The notes under the pieces are model-generated. The model worked only from the letters and a program-made list of their open reading frames with translations. It was not told the origin of the DNA and searched no databases. Positions 1-10,905 of a stretch of DNA of 64,000 bases are shown here, in pieces. Positions within the stretch are counted from its first letter, which is position 1, and every line of letters starts with the position of its first letter. Origin of the DNA: Aspidapion aeneum (Eukaryota > Arthropoda > Insecta > Coleoptera > Brentidae); contig OY755040.1 in assembly GCA_963576565.1 (NCBI GenBank), forward strand, positions 82,493,321-82,557,320, in the 5' to 3' direction. Both the position numbers and the translations under genes were made by a program.

Positions 1-734
1 CTGTTTCCATTTTTGTCTGTTTATTTTAATTTTATTTACTCTTTCTTTGATATATTTCTCAATTTCCTTAGTAACTGTAGCATATAATATCCGATGGTCT
101 GAGATCATGTGGTCTTCTATCTTGATATTGCAATTAAGTTTATTATTTGTAATTAAATGGTCAAAAATAGATGCTCTAGTATTTCCAACTCTAGTTCCAT
201 TGTTTTGATTTTGTTCATTTTGAATTTCATGGGCATTTGATGTTATTATGTTTTTATAGTCTCTTAATGTCGGCGAATCTCTCAAAATATCTAGGTTCAT
301 ATCCCCCACTAAAATGCAGTAATTTTTTGTCATTTCCATAATTTTGTTTCTAAGAAAGCATGCCTCATTGCTCTGAGGAGGCCTATATATACTCCATATG
401 TGTAATTTTTGTTGAACAAGTTCAATGGAAATCATATTGCATCCATTCATATCCTCCAGGAGTATATTGTTTTGTACAAAGTTTATGTTATCTTTTATGT
501 AGATTGATGTTCCCCCCCCCCTCTTGTATCTCTGCAGTGATGAACTGCTGTGTATGTATTTAAAGTGAAGAGGTTTTCTTCATCTTCATATAACCATGTT
601 TCTGTGAGTATCAATATATGTGCGTTTTTATACTGGTCATATTGTAAAATGTCTCGTAGATCTTGTAGCTTGTTTCTTAAACTTCTTATATTTATGTACA
701 ATATATTTAATAATATTTTTGGTTGAGTTGCCAT
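1..734 (-). pseudogene. LINE-A ORF2, endonuclease domain (partial, frameshifted)
   Basis: This encodes the N-terminal endonuclease that nicks target DNA to prime reverse transcription. Starting at the ATG at 734, the reading frame shows N-I-R-S-L-R-N-K-L, then the catalytic glutamate in LILTETWL. After a frame change at the 10-base C run (512-521), the same domain resumes with GDMNLDIL (around 290-310) and ends with SDHRILY (around 90-103). These correspond to the N, E, D-x-N and S-D-H motifs of the EEP endonuclease fold. Eight or eleven bases in the run would keep the frame open, so slippage or a base-calling error is likely. The rest of ORF2 is beyond the window. Confidence 0.8.
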
Positions 735-771
735 TTTTATGAATGTATGCTATTTTTTTGGTTTTGTGTTT

Positions 772-1490
772 TAGCTCACACTACTACTATACTATAGTAG
801 TGTGAGCTATAGTGATCCTAATTTTTTCGAGAAAAAAAAAGTTGCTCCGATTTCAAAAATTTTTATATATCTTTGCGTTTCAGATGATTTTGAAACATTT
901 TTGTTGCGCCGTCTCTCTGTCTGTCTGTCTGTATGTCTGTCTGTCTGTAACGACCAACGCGCATAACTCAAAAACCGCTTGCCCGATTTTAATGAAATTT
1001 GGTACCTACGCTGGGTTTTGGGTCGAGATGGTCCCATTTAAAAATGAACAAAATCCACCAAACAGAAGCCAAATAAAAGGGTGGGGGTATATTTTAAAAA
1101 TTAGAGTTTATGTAAAAATATGGCGTGTGTGATATTAAACGAAAGGTAATTGCGTCTGGAGTTAAATAAAATAAATTTTACTTTTAAAAAAAGGGTGGGG
1201 GTAAATTTAAAAAACTTGTGTTTATGTGGAAATATGGCGTGTGTGATATCAAACGAAAGGTAATTGAGTCTGGAGTTAAACAAAATACATTTTAGTTTTA
1301 AAAAAAGGTGGGGGTAGATCTGAAAAATTAAAGTTTAAGTCAAAACATGGCTTGTGTGGTATCAAACGAAAGGTAATTGAGTCTGGAGTTCAATAAAATA
1401 TATTTCAGTTTTTAGTTATATTAGCTCACACGTACACTATAACTATAGTACCTAGTGTGAGCTTAGGTGCCCATAAATTGGCAGAGTATT
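772..1490. repeat. Hairpin-capped interspersed repeat, copy 1
   Basis: The two ends are different palindromes that share the outer arms AGCTCACAC and GTGTGAGCT: 774-809 is almost perfect, and about 1424-1463 is imperfect. Between them lie a CTGTCTG microsatellite (914-948), a phrase widespread in insect repeats (AACTCAAAAACCGCTTGCCC), and three tandem copies of a roughly 113-bp unit starting near 1080, 1192 and 1306 (GGGTGGGGGTA). A shorter second copy lies at 55259-55784 with the same ends, including the trailing AGAGTATTTT. No coding capacity is seen. The superfamily is unknown. The end hairpins recall Helitron-type or foldback termini, but the diagnostic Helitron ends are not evident. Confidence 0.75.
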
Positions 1491-1513
1491 TTAATACCTT
1501 TTGTATCTAAGTG

Positions 1514-2199
1514 CTAACGTAAATCTACTTCGCTTCTGATCCTTATTGGTCGATCACTCTCTGTTTTTTTTAGGTAGATCTTCCCATTTGAAACATATGC
1601 CTTTTCATACATTTTCTTAAAAAGCAGTTGGTTTTGTCTCGTAAGATCTTCAATAAAATAGATACTTTTCTGTCCACCAGTTAGGCCACACTCATTTAGT
1701 TTGATTCCCTTTAGTTGCCTAATTTTTGAAATCAATGTATTTCTTAGATCAATGCTTCTCAGTTTTAGTAATATAGGTCCATCATCTTGCTTGCTCAATT
1801 TAAACACATCTTGGACATCTCCATCAGACACAGTTACCTTCAAGGCTTTGAAGATCTTTTTGACACTCTCGCTCACATCTTCAGCTTGCTTTGGAATCCC
1901 TGACACAACTATGTTTATCTCCTTTTCTCTTTGTTCGATTTGGTTTACTCGTTCCTCCATTTTTTCCAAGTTCGCCTTCAATTTTTGATTTTTGTCTCTA
2001 AGTTCTTTGACTTCATCCAAAGTTTTTTCATCTGATTTTTATGTTCTTCATAGCTATCAGACAAAAACTGCATGGCCGTTTTTAGTTTGCTCATTTGCTT
2101 CTTCATTGTATTTTTGAAAGGCACAAGATGCTGGGAGAAAGACATTTCTAGGAGCCCTTTCATTATGTCTTTCATTTGTCTTTCACTTTTTTCATCCAT
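1514..2199 (-). pseudogene. LINE-A ORF1 (coiled-coil RNA-binding protein, frameshifted)
   Basis: ORF1 proteins coat LINE RNA as trimers. The minus-strand ORF starts at 2199 (MDEKSERQMKDIMKG). It has a lysine- and glutamate-rich coiled coil, changes frame near 2030 in an A/T run, and continues to 1514. After the coiled coil comes a domain of the Transposase_22/FP-protein type: INIVVSGIP, then PILLKLRS, then SIYFIEDLT, and near the end NGKIYLKK followed by IRIRSEVDL. This resembles the C-terminal half of L1-like ORF1 proteins. About 228 residues is short for L1 but normal for insect LINEs. It sits directly upstream of the ORF2 endonuclease. Confidence 0.75.
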
Positions 2200-2235
2200 C
2201 CTAACCTCACTTTTGCAACAACTTTGTTGTCATTA

Positions 2236-4538
2236 TAGGGCTGTCTAACAAAACATATGATCAAATCCAAGATGTCTTCCATAGGACAAACAAACCGATT
2301 TCCCATAAGCCGTAATGTTAACAAAAACGTAAATTTAACAAAAACGACAAGAGCTTTAGTCTCAAAAATTAATCAGTTTTAAGAACAGATCCTATGTTCA
2401 TATGGGAAAAATGCGTTTTTCTTAAAAATATTAAACTAAAGCGCGAAAATCTGAAATAAAAGGGACCATGTTTTCTTCAAAAAAGTAGATTATGTTTTTG
2501 TTTATTTTGTTTTTTTTTACTTTTTTTCTAGTTTTTTCACTTATTTTTAATTATTACATGGGCGCACCAAGGGGGCGGGGGGGCTAGAGGCCCGGACCCC
2601 CCAAACCACATATTTTTTTAGATATTTTCCATATATTTCATGAATAAACAGAAAAAATAGCATAAAGTACATCATAAGACCTCTGGGGGCCCCCCAAAGG
2701 TATCGGGCCCCCAAAGGTTTTTGAAGTTTTTTGACCAATGAATCAATGAACTATCAGCCCAAGGTAGGGGAAAGTAGTTCTATTCAAAGAGCTCACTTCA
2801 AGGCTCACTTAACAGAGACGAAATTGAAATAGACTAAACTTTTCTCATCCGATTCAGGTTTTCTATTAGGATCTTTTGTTGTACTTGACTAAACCTTTTG
2901 CTAAGTAATAGGCTTTCTATAGCGTTAAACTGTGAACAATATTTCACTATGATTTTTAGATTTAGACAAAGTTTAATTGTTTTAACCCTCCAGTAGTGAC
3001 ATGAAAAAGAGGCACAACTTATAGGTAGGTCAGTCCAACAGATCAATATGCACATATGAGTTCCAACCGAGGTTAGTCAAGCAAACTTCTAATAAGTACT
3101 TTACAAAATATGTTTATTTAAAAAAATATAAGTAAACATTATATTAAAAAAAAACTTAAATACAGTTTTTCCTTGTCATTGGCCTCACACACCGTACATC
3201 ACCATATGATTTTCCATGAACTATAATACATAGGGCTTAAGTACGGTCAAACCTAAGGTTCATCAGCTCACAACAGTAAGTACTGTTCAAATTTTACAAC
3301 AGTACAATATTCGCTGTTGTATAACTACTGTTACTATTACTTTTATTACTGTTTTTTTGTAACAATATTTGCTTAATTATGTATCTAAAAAATTATGCAA
3401 ATAAATATATACTCTACTCTACAATTGGGCGTAACAGCATATGACCCATTAGGAGTATTAGAACCCAAGTTTTTTTGAGAGAAATTGAAAAAAATATCTG
3501 AGAGAACTAATTTGTTTTTCTTGTGGTCATCAAAGTCAACAAAGATTACTTTTTTTTCCATCTATTATTAATGATGCCATAAAAATTTTTTTTTGGTAAT
3601 AAGCTCAGAACGGTACCATAGAAATTTCACAACAAGACTTGTAGTAGGTCCAGTCAGATACTATACAAATTTTACGGTGTACAAGTTTTAGATGTCAAAA
3701 AGCATGGAAATAAAAGAAAATTTGCACCAAAATAGTTTAAGATAAAAAGAGGTTTGAGTTAGGGAGATTGTCATATTCACCAATTTATTCTAAACTGTTT
3801 TGAGGTCTGTAAAATAAATATTTATTAAAGAAAAAGAAACTTTGATGATACAGGACTTCACTCGACACTATACAGGATGCTACACTACCAAAAGTTTATT
3901 TAAGAATTCTGTAGGATGGTGTACAAATTTGGTTCAGCTCATTATTCACACTTTAACCTCATATTGTTTTCCTTTTCTTTCTTCTTTGGACCCTTTTTTC
4001 AGCCATCATTTTTAAAATTTTTCAACCGTTTTGAAACAATAATCCATTCAGGAGAGACCCTTATCCACTTTCTTTTCCCTTCTTTGAGCTGATACCTAGT
4101 TCATTTAAAATCAAGATGATTTTTTAAGGTCAAAATACTTGGCATTCCACCAAAACTAACATTATCAAGCTCTCCCCAGCTGCCACAATTCATAACAGCA
4201 CAGAAACGAATAATAATGATTCAAACTGAGTCAAAAAACTGGAAGAAAAAACAAAAGTAAATAAAAACATAACCTGACTTTTGAACAAAACATGGTCCCT
4301 TTTATTTGAGATTTACTGGCTTCAATTGATTTTTTTTAAAGAAAAACGCATTTTTCCCATGTGTACAAAGGTTCAATACTTAAAACAGCACCTTTGTCGT
4401 AAGTTAAATCGTTTCACTTTTTTTAAAAATTACATTTTTGTTAACATTGCGGCTTATGGGAAAACACTTTGTTTGTCCTATGGCGACCATCTTGGATCGA
4501 AAAACAGCTGATCGTGACAGTTCGTTAGACAAGCTAAT
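2236..4538 (+). repeat. Left arm of giant inverted repeat
   Basis: Blocks here recur in reverse complement. CATAGGACAAACAAACC near 2281 matches about 33020-33040. The block from 2993 (CTCCAGTAGTGACATG) matches 32278-32310. The block from 3009 matches about 6960. The segment around 4440-4538 matches 5198-5300. The arm has only small indels and point differences, except for a 251-bp segment missing here and present at 5671-5921. The ORFs in it are short and not conserved between the arms as protein, so I treat it as non-coding. Confidence 0.75.
2567..2745. repeat. G/C-rich 'gggg-cccgg' repeat segment
   Basis: A block beginning with a G run, then GGCCCGGACCCCCC, then TTTTTTAGATATTTTCCATA and TTCATGAATAAACAG, recurs at 32590-32775 (as the paired arm). 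Diverged forms flank the foldback at 18766-18885 and 19624-19690. It is one repeat family seen at four places. The GC content contrasts with the AT-rich surroundings. Confidence 0.6.
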
Positions 4539-4583
4539 TGGCTACCCCTGCCCACGGTGGATAGAATAGACCGGTGTTCGGAT

Positions 4584-4650
<67 letters not shown>
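4539..4650. repeat. Spacer with half of a short TIR element and a (TA)n microsatellite
   Basis: 4552-4585 carries GTGGATAGAATAGACCGGTG followed by TTCGGATCTTATA. This is the same sequence as one end of the short TIR element at 33085-33207 and the flank at 36377-36410. From 4586 to 4652 the DNA is an uninterrupted TA repeat that runs straight into the left end of the next TIR element. TA runs of this kind are slippage-prone, and TA is the preferred target of Tc1/mariner elements. Confidence 0.7.
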
Positions 4651-4655
<5 letters not shown>

Positions 4656-5194
4656 GAATTTTCACGTCACTGGTGGTCCAGCTGATATTTGTAAACAAAA
4701 GTTAGATCTGTTATGAACAACGGACCAACTAATATTTTTTGAATTTTTTGAAAACTAAGGCCATTTTTCTACTGTTTTCTAGTACATCCTGATAAAATGT
4801 AATTTTCTAGATGTACTGTCGTTATTTTTTTTAGCCGCTTTATTTTTTATTACACAAAACTTAAACTACAAGTCAAACTGAATGTGATCGTTTAATATCA
4901 AAGGAGGACCATTGGGTAGTAAACAAAGAGGTATGTCAGCGGATAATTTTTGAAGCTAAAACGAACACATTCATTTCTTCGAATTTTAGTTTTTGTGTAA
5001 AGAGAAATGAAGCGGGCTAAAAAAAATTACGACTGGTATGTCTGAAAAATATTATTTTATAAGATTATACTAAAAAATAGTACAAAAATTGCCTTACTTT
5101 CCCAAAAAATCAAAAAATATTAGTTGTTCATATCATATCTAACTTTCGTTTCTAAAAATCAGCTGGACCACCAGTGACGTGAAAAATTCGACAT
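4651..5194. mobile_element. 544-bp TIR element (Tc1/mariner-type MITE), uninterrupted copy
   Basis: Inverted termini start ATGTCGAATTTTCACGTCAC and continue TGGTGGTCCAGCTGAT. They pair with 5090-5194, ending CCACCAGTGACGTG and CGACAT. The element is embedded in a TA run, consistent with TA target choice. A second copy spans 33218-36376 and is split by two insertions, so this copy shows what the empty sites looked like. It has no coding capacity and would depend on a transposase supplied elsewhere. Confidence 0.7.
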
Positions 5195-5197
5195 ATA

Positions 5198-6974
5198 TTA
5201 GCTTGTCTAACGAACTGTCACGATCAGCTGTTTTTCGATCCAAGATGGTCGCCATAGGACAAACAAAGCGTTTTCCCATAAGCCGCAATGTTAACAAAAA
5301 CGGAATTTTTAAAAAAAGTGAAAGTTACAACAAAGATGCTGTTTTAAGTATTGAACCCTTGTACACATGAGAAAAATGCGTTTTTCTTTAAAAAAATCAA
5401 TTGAAGCCAGTTAATCTCAAATAAAGGGACCATGTTTTGTTCAAAAGTCAGGTTATGTTTTTATTTACTTTTGTTTTTTTTACTTTTTTTCCAGTTTTTT
5501 ACTCGGTTTGAATCATTATTATTAGTTTCTGTGCTGTTATAAATTGTGGCAGCTGGGGAGACCTTGATAATGTTAGTTTTGATGGAATGCCAAGTATTTT
5601 GACCTTAAAAAATCATCTTGATTTAAATGAACTAGGTATCAGCCCAAAGAAGGGAAAAGAAAGTGGATAAGTGCTCTATTACCTGACTTAACAGAGGATA
5701 AATTGAAATATTCGAAAGTTTTTTGTCAGGTTTGTTTTGGATAAATGTGTAACTGCCATTTTGGCAACTTTTTGTATGGGGATCTTTTTTTATGCTTGAG
5801 TGGACCTTTTGCAGAAGTGTAACATAGAATTGTGTTAAACTGTAAGAAATATTTCACTATAATTTTTTTACTATTCTAGGCAAGCATCTTTCAAAACTAG
5901 AATACAGCAATGATCATGACTGGGTCTCTCCTGAATGGATTATTGTTTCAAAACGGTTGAAAAATTTTAAAAATGATGGTTGAAAAAAGGGTTCAGAGAA
6001 GAAAGAAAAGAAAAACAATATGAGGTTAAAGTGTGAATAATGAGCTGAACCAAATTTGTACACCATCCTACAGAACTCTTAAATAAACTTTTGGTAGTGT
6101 AGCATCCTGTATAGTGTCGAGTGAAGTCCTGAATCATCAAAGTTTCTTTTTCTTTAATAAATATTTATTTTACAGACCTCAAAACAGTTTAGAATAAACT
6201 GGTGCATTTGACAATCTCCCTAACTCAAACCTCTTTTATCTTAAACTATTTTGGTGCAAATTTTCCTTTATTTCCATGCTTTTTGACACCTAAAACTTGT
6301 ACACCGTAAAATTTGTATAGTATCTGACTGGACCTACTACAAGTCCTGTTGTGAAATTTCTACGGTACTGTTCTGAGCTTATTACCAAAAAAAAATTTTT
6401 TATGGCATCATTAATAATAGATGGAAAAAAAGTAATCTTTAATGACTTTGATGACCACAAGAAAAACAAATAAGTTCTCTCAGATATTTTTTTCAATTTC
6501 TCTTAAAAAAACTTGGGTTCTAATAGTCCTAATGTGTCATATGCTGTTACGCCCAATTGTAGAGTGGAGTATATATTTATTTGCATAAACTTTTAGATAC
6601 ATAATTGAGCAAATATTGTTACAAAAAAACAGTAAAGTAATAGTAACAGTAGTAATACAACAGCGAATATTGTACTGTTGTAAAATTTGAACAGTACTTA
6701 CTGTTGTGAGCTGATGAACCTTAGGTTTGGCCGTACTTAAGCCCTATGTATTATAGTTCATGGAAAATCATATGGTAATGTACGGTGTGTGAGGCCAATG
6801 ACAAGAAAAAACTGTATTTTAATTTTGCAAGTTTTTTTTTTATATAATGTTTACTTATATTTTTTTAAATAAACATATTTTGTAAAGTACTTATTAGAAA
6901 TTTGCTTGACCAACCTCGGTTGGAACTCATATGTGCATATTGATCTGTTGGACTGACCTACCTATAAGTTGTGC
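5198..6974 (-). repeat. Right arm of giant inverted repeat, inner piece
   Basis: This is the reverse complement of about 3009-4538. It starts TTAGCTTGTCTAACGAACTG and reaches CCTATAAGTTGTGC, where element X is inserted. Compared with the left arm it holds an extra segment at 5671-5921 between AAGTGGATAA and GGGTCTCTC. The left arm instead joins these directly at about 4058. It contains no gene I recognise. Confidence 0.75.
5671..5921. repeat. Arm-specific 251-bp segment
   Basis: This is present only in the right arm. It includes CTTAACAGAGGATAAATTGA, which resembles the block at 2808-2830 and 32460-32490 (CTTAACAGAGACGAAATTGA). It may be an internal duplication retained here or a deletion in the left arm. 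No target duplication is clear at the junction. Confidence 0.5.
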
Positions 6975-7446
6975 CAAGGCCAACAAAAATATACAGGCCA
7001 CGACAATGAAAAAATCAGCTGTTCTCTGGAGGATGACTTTTACATTGGGTCTTATGGGAGGTCAGACGTTTTTTTAGGATATTTTCAAAATGGCATTAAA
7101 GATTTCCGCGAAATTTCAATGAAATATTCTCAGACACAATCCCGATATTCTACCAAACTTTTGTAAGGATGCCAGATGATTAAAAGGTTAAAATCTTCAA
7201 GATTTAGTATTTCTTATTTTGAATTCAAATTACCCGCCATATACTGCATGCCAACTGTTATATTTGACATGTATTTGACTTTGTCATCTGTTTGTCACAT
7301 TCGCTTCTGTTTTAAATTTAATTTTTGTGTGAGCTAACGAAGCGAATCTGAAAAATTAAGGATTACTATACATTTTAAAAAAAATTGTTCTGCAAGAATA
7401 TAGTAAAAACAATCTCAAAAACGACTTTATATAAAAAAAAATTAAA
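6975..7446. mobile_element. Element X, copy 1, left part
   Basis: It starts CAAGGCCAACAAAAAT immediately after GTTGTGC (6968-6974). The same 7 bases reappear at 32271-32277, right after the X right end AGCCCTG. So X inserted with a 7-bp duplication. The imperfect TIR (CAAGGCC...GGCCACGA against CAGGGCT...GGCCACGA) is visible. A second copy (38547-38628 plus 54297-54825) matches it closely. Here X is broken at a TA (7447-7448) by the satellite composite. It is non-coding. P/1360-like elements make 7- to 8-bp duplications, but assignment is open. Confidence 0.75.
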
Positions 7447-7448
7447 TA

Positions 7449-7674
7449 CAGTCGAACCTCCCCTATAAAAAATAATGGATTCAATGGCATTAAAAAGTAT
7501 TCAGTTTTTATACCTTTTAATAACTATGTATCCTGCTCAATTCCCTGAGCAGAGGATAGGTATTCAGAATTTATTCCAACCAATACTTTTTTATCCAAAA
7601 CTGTTTTGGTTACATGTATATACCAAATTCTGAATTCATTTTTTATACATTTAAATACTTCTCAATATCTTTTG
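7449..7674 (+). repeat. Left terminal region of the satellite-bearing element
   Basis: After the TIR there is unique-looking sequence with CTGCTCAATTCCCTGAGCAG, a short palindrome at about 7531-7551. It then grades into diverged satellite phrases (GAATTCATTTTTTATACATT). I see no ORF. This could be the ancestral subterminal region from which the tandem array expanded. Confidence 0.5.
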
Positions 7675-9225
7675 AAACCTATCCATTTAAATGACTTTTT
7701 ATGAATTCATTATTTATACCGTTGAATACTTTTCAATACTTTCCTTTATCAATACAATTGAATGACTTTTCAAGTATTCATTTTCTATATATTTGAATAC
7801 ATATTTATACACTTTAAAGCAATCCAATTAAATACCTTTTTATGTAATCATTATTTATACCAATGAATACTTTTTAATTCCTTCCATTCTCAATACAACC
7901 GAATAAACATAAAAGGATTCATTTTTATTACATCTGAATACATACTAATACTCTATAAAACAATCCATTTAAATGACTTTTTATGAATTCATTATTTATA
8001 CTGTTGAATACTTTTCAATACCTTCCTTTATCAATACAATTGAATGAACTTTTCAAGTATTCATTTTCTATATATTTGAATACATAGTTATACTCTTTAA
8101 AGCAATCCAATTAAATACCTTTTTATGTAATCATTATTTATACCAATGAATACTTTTTAATTCCTCCCTTTCTCAATGCAACTGAATAAACATAGAAGGA
8201 TTCATTTTTAATACATTTGAATACATACTAATACGCTATAGAACAATCCATTTAAATGACTTTTTATGAATTCATTATTTATCCAGTTGAATACTTTTCA
8301 ATACCTTCCTTTATCAATACAATTGAATGAACTTTTCAAGTATTCATTTTCAATATATTTGAATACATATTTATACTATTTAAACCAATCCAATTATATA
8401 CCTTTTTATGTAATCATTATTTATACCAATGAATACTTTTTAATTCCTTCCTTTCTCAATACAACCGAATAAACATAAAAGGATTCATTTTTAATACATC
8501 TGAATACATACATATACGCTATAGAACAATCCATTTAAATGACTTTTTATGAATTCATTATTTATCCTGTTGAATACTTTTCAATACCTTCCTTAATCAA
8601 TACAACTGAATGAACTTTTCAAGTATTCATTTTCTATATATTTGAATACATATTTATACCCTTTAAAGCAATCCAATTAAATACCTTTTTATGTAATCAT
8701 TATTTATACCAATGAATACTTTTTAATTCCTTCCCTTCTCAATACAACCGAATAAACATAGAAGGATTCATTTTTAATACATTTGAATACATACTAATAC
8801 GCTATAGAACAATCCATTTAAATGACTTTTTATGAATTCATTATTTATCCTGTTGAATACTTTTGAATACCTTCCTTTATCAATACAATTGAATGAACTT
8901 TTCAAGTATTCATTTTCTATATATTTGAATACATATTTATACTCTTTAAAGCAATCCAATTAAATACCTTTTTATGTAATCATTATTTATACCATCGAAT
9001 ACTTTTTAATTTCTTCCTTTCTCAATACAACCGAATAAACATACAAGGATTCATTTTTAATACATTTGAATACATACTAATACGCTATGGAATAATCCAT
9101 TTAAATGACTTTTTATGAATTCATTATTTATCCCGTTGAATACTTTTCAACACCTTCCTTTATCAATACAATTGAATGAACTTTTCAAGTATTAATTTTC
9201 TATATATTTGAATACATATTTATAC
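7675..9225 (+). repeat. Satellite array 1, left segment (283-bp units)
   Basis: Units begin CAATCCATTTAAATGAC at 7961, 8244, 8527, 8810 and (as TAATCC) 9093, an exact 283-bp spacing. Each unit is a dimer. Half A starts CAATCCATTTAAATGAC and half B starts CAATCCAATTAAATACC about 143 bp later. The halves share phrases such as GAATACATA and CCTTCCTTT. The array breaks at 9225, where a gypsy element is inserted, and resumes in register at 15794. Confidence 0.9.
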
Positions 9226-9642
9226 TGTTACGGGTTCACAACGACAAATTAAAACTCGCAATTGTTGAAAACGATACGTCAATTTATTTCGACAAATTAT
9301 GTACAAAAACACGCACTTAAACTTACGAATAACTTGCTAATAATTCACTACTATAATCGGTCTATTAACTTCGTGTTAATATCTCACGACCACTACAGTA
9401 CGTTGTCTGTGACTGACTGACTGGTGCGCGACCCCGGCCCTATATATAGGATCGTCCATCTCTCTCGAACTTTCCGGCAGCCTTCGACGTCCGGAAAGTT
9501 CTCGTATTATTACGACCGCAAGTCACAGATAACGCAACTAAAACCTAGACTAAGAATACAACCTTAAGATAAATCAACCTAATACTACACTAAACCTAAA
9601 TAAATTCCAATTATAAAATTTAAATAACTTAAATTTGTAACA
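9226..9642 (-). repeat. Gypsy 3' LTR
   Basis: TGTTAC...GTAACA with inverted ends. In the element's direction there is a TATA box (TATATATA, 9441-9448) and a polyadenylation signal (AATAAA on the minus strand, about 9282-9287). A hairpin formed by CTTTCCGG and CCGGAAAG surrounds 9470-9500. The LTR is identical to the partner at 15377-15793 over all 417 positions by eye. Confidence 0.95.
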
Positions 9643-9656
9643 CTATCCTCCTCTGC
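9643..9656 (-). other. Gypsy polypurine tract
   Basis: On the minus strand, GCAGAGGAGGATAG lies directly against the 3' LTR. This purine run is where plus-strand DNA synthesis would be primed. The integrase ORF reads through it, ending CRGG at the LTR boundary. Confidence 0.75.
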
Positions 9657-10905
9657 AAGTTTGATCGTCTCGATCAATATTTCCCAGGTAAGGTTTTAGT
9701 CTGTCTAGATGAACAACTTTCATCTTGGACTTCGGGCTTCTCTGGATTCGGTAGACTACATCATTAATTCTCTTAACAACTTTATAAGGCCCTTCCCATG
9801 GTGGTGTCAACTTAGGTGATCTTCCTTTCTTGCGTTGAGGATTGTATAGCCAGACTTGATCATTCTCTTTGAACCCTGAAGAGTTTGCTTTCAGGTCATA
9901 TCTCGCTTTCATGCGGTCACTGGCTATTTCTATTCGCTCTCTAACCACTTCATGGATATCGTGCAGCTTTTGCCTTAAACGTTCGACATAGTCATTAACC
10001 TCTAAGTGTGCTTCTTCAGGTGAACCAAACATGATATCACATGGCAAACGCAGTTCTCTACCAAACAGGATACTAGATGGAGTAGCTCCTGTCGTATTGT
10101 GAATGGCGGTTCTATAGGCCATCAAAAACAATGGAATATATTGGTCCCAATCTGTTTGGTGCTCATCAACAACTTTGCAAAGATGTTCTTCTATTGTTTT
10201 ATTAAATCTTTCAACCATGCCATCTGACTGCGGATGTAAAGCAGTAGTCCGTGTTTTATGTATTCCTAAAAGGTCACAGAGATTCTGGAAGAGCTTTGAT
10301 TCAAAGTTTCTTCCTTGATCTGAATGTAGTTCCAAAGGAATGCCAAATCGGCTGAAAACATCATTTATCAGAACTTCTGCAACTGTAGCGGCCTCTTGGT
10401 TAGGCAAAGCAAAAACTTCTGGCCATTTGCTAAAGTAATCCATGACAACAAGGATGTATTTGTTGCCCTTTTTAGTTTCTGGAAATGGTCCGGCCACATC
10501 AATAGCAATGCGTTCGAATGGCAGACCTACGTTATATTGTTTCATTTGACCTCTGGACCTTGTTTTGGGACCTTGGCTGGCTGCACAAGTCGAACATCGG
10601 CGGCACCAGTTTTTCACATCTTGAAAGTAATTGACCCAATAAAATCGGTTTCGAATTTTGTCCATGGTTTTATTTATGCCTAGGTGCGCGCCTGATTTTC
10701 CACCATGGCATTCAGCCATTATATTGTCTACCATGCTCCTAGGAACCACTACTTGATTAATCACAGTAAGGCCATCGGCACTTTCCCAGGCACGTTTAAG
10801 GATGTTTTCTTCTACTATCAGTGAATCTCATTGTGCCCACAGTGATTTGAATATCACCCCTTGATCTTCTTTCAATCGCAAGATAGGTCCTACATCTTTG
10901 TCGTT
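9643..10905 (-). pseudogene. Gypsy pol: integrase
   Basis: Integrase inserts the cDNA into host DNA. From the start-like residue at 10764 it shows an HHCC zinc-binding domain (H20, H27, C54, C57), then the catalytic triad D89 (AIDVAGPF), D149 (HSDQGRNF) and E185 (DGMVERFNKT), a DD35E spacing. Near the C terminus is a GPF/Y module (WEGPYKVV). The domain runs to the polypurine tract. Upstream, between RNase H and this frame, the reading frame (10905-10765) contains one in-frame TGA just after LWAQ. It most simply derives from CGA by C-to-T change. The core integrase itself is uninterrupted over 373 codons. Confidence 0.9.

Larger units (their letters stand above)
1..2220 (-). mobile_element. 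Non-LTR retrotransposon (LINE-A), ORF1 plus start of ORF2, cut by window edge
   Basis: On the minus strand an ORF1 (about 2199 to 1514) is followed by an ORF2 that starts at 734 and runs off the left edge. This is the usual two-ORF LINE order. ORF2 begins with an apurinic-type endonuclease, as in jockey/CR1/L1-type LINEs. The reverse transcriptase lies outside the window. The spacer between the ORFs was invaded by a hairpin-capped repeat (772-1490). Both ORFs carry frameshifts, so the copy is dead or mis-assembled. The 5' end is placed near 2220, where the outer foldback element begins, but that junction is not proven. The clade is uncertain: ORF1 looks L1/CR1-like with a coiled coil. Confidence 0.8.

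Noticed and set aside
812..1283. ORFs in both strands of the hairpin-capped repeat
   Set aside because: They follow the CTGTCTG run and the 113-bp tandem units. The second copy at 55259-55784 does not preserve them.
2547..2738. ORF in the GC-rich repeat (also 32543-32776)
   Set aside because: Paired arms of the same foldback repeat. Protein-level similarity only reflects DNA identity.
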